17,187 bases of DNA, taken from positions 1-17,187 of the forward strand of contig CALCQB010000020.1 of assembly GCA_937897535.1 (NCBI GenBank), written 5' to 3'. Positions within the stretch are counted from its first letter, which is position 1, and each line of letters starts with the position of its first letter. The notes under the pieces are model-generated. The model did no database searches, was not told the origin of the DNA, and saw only the letters and a list, made by a program, of their open reading frames with translations. The position numbers and the translations under genes were made by a program. This document shows positions 13,727 through 17,187 of this stretch, one piece after another. Source of the DNA: an uncultured Novosphingobium sp. Lineage in GTDB: Bacteria > Pseudomonadota > Alphaproteobacteria > Sphingomonadales > Sphingomonadaceae.

Positions 13727-14404
13727 ATGCGCATCCTGATCGTCGAGGACGAACCGACCCTCGGCAAGCAATTGAAGAACACGCTTGAAGCCAACGGCTA
13801 TGCCGTCGACCTGTCGGTCGATGGCGAAGACGGCCATTTCATGGGCTCGACCGAGGAATACGACGCGGTAATCCTCGACCTTGGCTTGCCCGAGATCGAC
13901 GGTCTGACCGTGCTGGGGATGTGGCGCAAGGAAGGTCGCAAGTTTCCGGTGCTGGTGCTGACCGCGCGCGACAGCTGGTCGGACAAGGTCGCCGGGCTCG
14001 ACGCCGGGGCCGACGATTACCTGGCCAAGCCGTTCCAGACCGAAGAACTGATCGCCCGCCTGCGCGCGCTGATCCGCCGTGCTTCGGGCAATACCAGCAG
14101 TGAACTGACCGCCGGCGATGTCCGGCTGGACACCCGCTCGGGCCGGGTCACGCTCGATGGCGAGCCGGTCAAGCTGACCGCGCAGGAATACAAGCTGCTG
14201 TCCTACCTGCTCCACCATAAGGGCAAGGTGGTCAGCCGGACCGAACTGATCGAGCATATCTACGATCAGGATTTCGACCGCGATTCGAACACGATCGAAG
14301 TGTTCGTCACCCGCATCCGCAAGAAACTGGGCCCCGACGTGATCACCACGATCCGCGGGCTCGGCTACAGCCTTGACGACCCGGCCGGACCGGGCCGCGG
14401 CTGA
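13727..14404 (+). CDS. OmpR-family response regulator, PhoP-like
   Basis: A 225-residue two-component regulator. The receiver (1-120) has the acidic Glu7/Asp8, the phospho-acceptor Asp51 (ILDLGLP), and Lys in DYLAKPF. The winged-helix DNA-binding domain has KLTAQEYKLLSYLLHHKGKV, SNTIEVFVTRIRKKLG and IRGLGYSL. The stretches LTARDSWSDKV and RRASGN match PhoP of enterobacteria closely (from memory), so a PhoP-type assignment is likely, though QseB/PmrA-like relatives cannot be excluded. The start at 13727 places MRILIVEDEP at the normal N-terminus. The histidine kinase follows after 21 nt; the PepSY gene precedes it. Confidence 0.92.
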   Translation: MRILIVEDEPTLGKQLKNTLEANGYAVDLSVDGEDGHFMGSTEEYDAVILDLGLPEIDGLTVLGMWRKEGRKFPVLVLTARDSWSDKVAGLDAGADDYLAKPFQTEELIARLRALIRRASGNTSSELTAGDVRLDTRSGRVTLDGEPVKLTAQEYKLLSYLLHHKGKVVSRTELIEHIYDQDFDRDSNTIEVFVTRIRKKLGPDVITTIRGLGYSLDDPAGPGRG

Positions 14405-14425
14405 TCTGACCAGCACGGGCCGGCG

Positions 14426-15808
14426 GTGAACGGCAACGATCCCACTCCGGCGCAGGCACCCGCCATCCGGCACACCGGTTCGCTTTCGCGCCGGATGATG
14501 CTGATCGCGACGGCGTGGATCGGGGTGCTGCTGCTGGGCGGCGGGATCGCGCTCGACCGGACCCTGACCGGTCTGGTCAGCCGCAATTTCGATGCGCAGC
14601 TGTCCAATCTGCTCAACGGGATGATCGCCTCGGCCGAGGTTGGCCCTGACGGCGAAGTGATCCTCAACCGGCCGCTCGGCGACCAGCGTCTGCTCGAGCC
14701 GAACAGCGGGCTCTACTGGCAGATCCGCGGGACCGGGCACGATGACTTTGCCTCGCGTTCACTGTGGGACCGTTCGCTCGACGTAAAGGCCGATCACACC
14801 GACAACGAACCGCATCTCTATGTCAGCAAGCAGTACAAGGACGAGCCGCTGCGGGTGATGGAGCGCACGGTTACCCTGCCGGGCAGCGAGACCGTGTGGT
14901 ACTTCACCGTCGCCGAAAAGCAGGGTAACCTTGACGAACAGGTCGGTCGGGTCCGGCGGATCCTGCTGCGCAGTTTCGCGGTACTCGGACTGGGCCTGCT
15001 GGTCATGGCGATGCTCCAGACCTGGCTTGGGCTGGGGCCCTTGCGCGGGGTGCGGCTGGCGATCCAGCGGATGCGCAACTCGGGTGCCAACCGGGTGACC
15101 GAGCCCCTGCCGCTTGAAGTTCAACCGTTGGTCGAGGAACTCAACGGCCTGCTGGCCCACACCGAGCGTCAGGCCGAAGAGGCGCGGACCCACGCCGGCA
15201 ACCTCGCCCATGCGCTCAAGACCCCGCTGACCGTGGTGATGAACGCCGCGACCGCCAAAGCGCCCGATCTGGCCGATACCGTGATCCGCGAGGCCGCAGT
15301 GATGCGCCGCCAGGTCGATCACCACCTCGCCCGCGCGCGCGCAGTCGGCCGCCGTGCGGTCGGACAGGCCCGCGCCCAAGTCGGCGATAGCGTCGAGGCG
15401 GTGCTGCGTGCGGTGACCGTGCTCTACGACCAGACCCGCTTCGATCTTGACGGCAAGCGCGATGCACTGGTTGCGATCGAGCGGCAGGACCTCGACGAAA
15501 TCCTCGGCAACCTGATCGAAAACGCGGCCAAATACGGCGGCGGTTCGGTTTTCGTCACGATCGATCCCGTCGGCGCGCCGGAGTGGTGCGAAATCTGGGT
15601 CGAGGACGATGGCCTCGGCATTCCCGCCGAAGAGCGTGACCGCATCTTCGATCGCGGAGCGCGGCTCGACACCGGCAAGCCCGGCACCGGATTGGGCCTC
15701 GCGATCGTCCGCGACGTTGCAGAGATCTATGGCGGCGGCGTGACGCTTGACGAAAGCGAGGATCTCGGCGGGCTGCTGGTCAAATTGCGGTTGCCGAGGG
15801 TCCGCTAA
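14426..15808 (+). CDS. Sensor histidine kinase, PhoQ-like
   Basis: A 460-residue membrane kinase, cognate of the preceding regulator. TM1 is at about residues 25-44, a periplasmic sensor domain at about 45-178, TM2 at about 184-204, then a HAMP-like linker. The H-box is NLAHALKTPLTVVM with phospho-accepting His262, the form seen in PhoQ (NLTHSLKTPL). The ATPase has the N-box EILGNLIENAAKYGGG, EDDGLGIP (G1), and GTGLGLAIVRDVAEIYGG (G2). The sensor domain is not recognisable from sequence, so the ligand is unknown; PhoQ homologues sense divalent cations, acid or antimicrobial peptides. The GTG start has a poor ribosome binding site; an internal ATG pair at residues 24-25 would remove the cytoplasmic tail. 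Confidence 0.9.
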   Translation: MNGNDPTPAQAPAIRHTGSLSRRMMLIATAWIGVLLLGGGIALDRTLTGLVSRNFDAQLSNLLNGMIASAEVGPDGEVILNRPLGDQRLLEPNSGLYWQIRGTGHDDFASRSLWDRSLDVKADHTDNEPHLYVSKQYKDEPLRVMERTVTLPGSETVWYFTVAEKQGNLDEQVGRVRRILLRSFAVLGLGLLVMAMLQTWLGLGPLRGVRLAIQRMRNSGANRVTEPLPLEVQPLVEELNGLLAHTERQAEEARTHAGNLAHALKTPLTVVMNAATAKAPDLADTVIREAAVMRRQVDHHLARARAVGRRAVGQARAQVGDSVEAVLRAVTVLYDQTRFDLDGKRDALVAIERQDLDEILGNLIENAAKYGGGSVFVTIDPVGAPEWCEIWVEDDGLGIPAEERDRIFDRGARLDTGKPGTGLGLAIVRDVAEIYGGGVTLDESEDLGGLLVKLRLPRVR

Positions 15809-15889
15809 GTGGTCGCGGACTGACCCGGGAACAGGGCGAACCATCGCGTTGCCGCAGGTTCATGCAACGAAACCGCGCTGCCGGGTGTT

Positions 15890-15930
15890 CTCCTGAGGCG
15901 CGATGGCTGCGGCCATTGCCTTCTCAGGAG
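15890..15930 (+). promoter_or_regulatory. Leader hairpin that covers the ribosome binding site of the RcnB-like gene
   Basis: CTCCTGAG (15890-15897) is perfectly complementary to CTCAGGAG (15923-15930), which contains the AGGAG Shine-Dalgarno of the gene starting at 15939. An inner stem ATGGC/GCCAT (15903-15907 with 15912-15916, loop TGCG) stacks inside. The combined fold would hide the ribosome binding site and would open on heating or ligand/protein binding. No known riboswitch class is recognised. Confidence 0.5.
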
Positions 15931-15938
15931 TACCATCA

Positions 15939-16424
15939 ATGAAGAAGCCTATCACATCAGCCATCGCCGTGCTTACGATGCTCGGTACGGTGGCGACCGC
16001 AATCCCGGTTTCGGCCCAGAGCCGGCATCGTGACAGCGACCGCGACGGCCGTTCGGACTACTCCGAGTGGAACCGCGACCGCGATCGTGATGGACGGTAC
16101 GACCAGTATGACCGCAATGACCGGCCCAGGTCTCGCAACCACGATGATCGCCGTGGTCACCACTGGCGCGACAAGCGTGGCCGGAACTGGCAGTATTATG
16201 GCAACAACTATGGCTACGACGGCTATCGTGGGGACTATCGCACCGGTCAGCGTTATCCCTATTACCGAGACAGCGGCTATTACCTGAACGATTATGGTTC
16301 GTACGGCTTGCCGGCGCCGCGGCAGGGTTATCGCTATTACCGCGATAACAACACCGGCGACATCATCATGGCGGCTGTCGCCGGCGGGGTGATTGGCCTG
16401 ATTATCGGCCGCGCGACCCGCTAA
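15939..16424 (+). CDS. Exported RcnB-family-like protein with EF-hand-like repeats
   Basis: A 161-residue exported protein. The signal peptide is residues 1-26 (MKKPITSAIAVLTMLGTVAT, cleavage VSA-QS). Residues 32-43 (DSDRDGRSDYSE) and 47-58 (DRDRDGRYDQYD) each fit the 12-residue EF-hand calcium loop D-x-D-x-D-G with an acidic position 12. A Tyr/Arg/Gly-rich region follows, then the RcnB-type end LPAPRQGYRYYRDNNTG and a hydrophobic Gly-rich IIMAAVAGGVIGLIIG. RcnB-family periplasmic proteins take part in Ni/Co homeostasis; calcium binding here is inferred from the loop pattern, which could also be low-complexity. An in-frame ATG at 15903 would hide the signal peptide, so 15939 (AGGAG 8 nt upstream) is chosen. 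Confidence 0.8.
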   Translation: MKKPITSAIAVLTMLGTVATAIPVSAQSRHRDSDRDGRSDYSEWNRDRDRDGRYDQYDRNDRPRSRNHDDRRGHHWRDKRGRNWQYYGNNYGYDGYRGDYRTGQRYPYYRDSGYYLNDYGSYGLPAPRQGYRYYRDNNTGDIIMAAVAGGVIGLIIGRATR

Positions 16425-16438
16425 CCCTCGCAGTCCAA

Positions 16439-16462
16439 GGTCCCTCCGTTCGCGGAGGGACC
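16439..16462. terminator. Strong hairpin terminator between convergent genes
   Basis: GGTCCCTCCG (16439-16448) pairs perfectly with CGGAGGGACC (16453-16462) around a TTCG tetraloop. It lies 14 nt after the RcnB-like gene's stop and touches the stop codon of the convergent chorismate mutase, so it can act both ways. No strong T run is present on either side. Confidence 0.7.
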
Positions 16463-16755
16463 TACTGTGCCGCTGCCTGTTCGTGGTGGCGGATCACTTC
16501 ATCGATGATGAAGCGCAGGAATTTCTCCGAAAACTCCGGATCGAGCTGCGCGTCTTCGGCCAGCTTGCGCAGGCGGACGATCTGCCGCTCCTCGCGCCCC
16601 GGATCGCTCGCGGGCAGGGCCTTTTCGGCCTTGTAGGCACCGACCGCCTTGGTGATGCGGAACCGTTCGGCCAGGATGTGAATCAGCGCGGCATCGATAT
16701 TGTCGATGCTGGCGCGGTAAGAGGCGAGAACCGGATCGGGCTTGGTTTCAGACAT
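16462..16755 (-). CDS. Chorismate mutase, AroQ class (type II)
   Basis: A 97-residue all-helical enzyme converting chorismate to prephenate, the first step to phenylalanine and tyrosine, in the cytoplasm. Compared with E. coli AroQ/PheA chorismate mutase, the active-site residues are visible: Arg14 (YRASIDNID), Arg31 (AERFRI), Lys42 (AYKAEK), Asp51, Arg54 and Glu55 (SDPGREE). The last helix has FIIDEVIRHH. Length is normal for a free-standing domain. The ATG at 16755 has GGAG 5 nt upstream; longer in-frame starts are rejected because they would run into the divergent gene. It diverges from the polyprenyl diphosphate synthase gene, with about 100 nt between. Confidence 0.93.
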   Translation of the reverse strand: MSETKPDPVLASYRASIDNIDAALIHILAERFRITKAVGAYKAEKALPASDPGREERQIVRLRKLAEDAQLDPEFSEKFLRFIIDEVIRHHEQAAAQ

Positions 16756-16857
16756 GATCGCTCCGCTAGCACGACATTTTGCGGTTGCATATTGCGCAGG
16801 CAGCCGTTGCCCGCTTTGCACTTGCCAAGCGCGCCCCGGCGTTTCAAGGGCAAGGCG

Positions 16858-17187
16858 ATGAGCGCCGACGTGATCCCCCTGCGACCCCGCGATAGCGCGC
16901 CTTCGCTTGGCCCGATCATGGCGTTGACTGCCAGCGGCATGAATGCGGTCAACCAGGTCATCCTCGAACGGATGCAGAGCGAGATCCCGCTGATCCCGGC
17001 GCTGGCCGGACACCTTATCGCCGGCGGGGGCAAGCGGATGCGGCCGATGCTGACCCTGGCCGGGGCGGCGCTGTGCGATTACCATGGCGCCCGCCATCAC
17101 AAGCTCGCCGCCGCGGTCGAATTCATCCACACCGCCACGTTGCTGCATGATGACGTGGTCGATGGCAGCGAGATGCGCCGGGGCAAG
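16858..17187 (+). CDS. ispB: Polyprenyl diphosphate synthase (5' part)
   Basis: The first 110 codons of a trans-isoprenyl diphosphate synthase; the gene continues beyond the window. Typical family motifs are GGGKRMRPML (residues 57-65) and the first Asp-rich motif LLHDDVVDGSEMRRGK, with Asp98, Asp99 and Asp102 binding Mg2+-diphosphate. The N-terminal SADVIPLRPRD is variable in the family. It makes the side-chain precursor of ubiquinone (octa- or decaprenyl); a farnesyl/geranylgeranyl synthase is possible because chain length cannot be judged from this part. The ATG at 16858 has AAGGG 7 nt upstream. It shares a divergent promoter region with the chorismate mutase gene. Confidence 0.9.
   Translation, partial: MSADVIPLRPRDSAPSLGPIMALTASGMNAVNQVILERMQSEIPLIPALAGHLIAGGGKRMRPMLTLAGAALCDYHGARHHKLAAAVEFIHTATLLHDDVVDGSEMRRGK

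Noticed and set aside
13307..14740. 477-codon minus-strand open frame
   Set aside because: Antisense to the PepSY and response regulator genes; no family resemblance.
14759..15844. 361-codon minus-strand open frame
   Set aside because: Antisense to the histidine kinase; shadow composition.
15828..15850. GGAAC...CGTT pair resembling an EcfG general-stress promoter
   Set aside because: The spacer is 14 nt, shorter than the 16-17 nt expected.
1..17187. CRISPR array, riboswitch of a known class, or complete transposon
   Set aside because: No regularly spaced repeats, no familiar aptamer motif, and no transposase or paired terminal repeats were found by eye on either strand.

Overview
The window looks like a chromosomal segment of a high-GC alphaproteobacterium, most likely Sphingomonadales (Sphingomonas/Novosphingobium/Erythrobacter type). 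This rests on the GC-rich coding bias, a DUF6456 protein, the HNH-like protein type, a PhoPQ-like pair with a PepSY protein and an RcnB-like protein. It is inferred from protein style, without a database search.

Positions 1-2464 are accessory and partly decayed. They hold the end of a TPR protein joined to unrelated sequence, a small orphan protein, an HNH-nuclease-like protein with altered metal-binding residues, an overlapping two-gene unit (small helix-turn-helix protein plus an unknown, AT-richer protein), and a single YD-repeat scrap of an Rhs protein. The stretch ends at the 3' end of tRNA-Pro(GGG), a typical place for islands to insert, but no integrase or att repeat is visible.

Positions 2541-5870 are core: tRNA-Pro and its promoter on the minus strand, then yajC-secD-secF (accessory Sec translocon) on the plus strand. 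secF converges on the next gene across a striking set of hairpins.

Positions 5870-10508: a minus-strand unit of an HTH regulator and a GT4 glycosyltransferase that overlap by 4 nt; divergent from it a DUF6456 gene, followed by a Tat-exported DUF885 metallopeptidase-like protein and a small membrane protein.

Positions 10509-13301: a minus-strand Uup-type ABC-F ATPase and a divergent fold-type IV PLP aminotransferase, separated by a perfect 33-bp-arm dispersed palindrome.

Positions 13349-16462: a PepSY protein, an OmpR-family (PhoP-like) response regulator and its histidine kinase (PhoQ-like H-box), then a secreted RcnB-type protein that carries two EF-hand-like loops and whose ribosome binding site is buried in a predicted hairpin. 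Together this could be a divalent-cation or envelope-stress circuit (inference).

Positions 16462-17187: a minus-strand chorismate mutase and, divergent from it, the 5' part of a polyprenyl diphosphate synthase that runs off the window. No CRISPR array, rRNA, complete transposon or complete prophage was seen.
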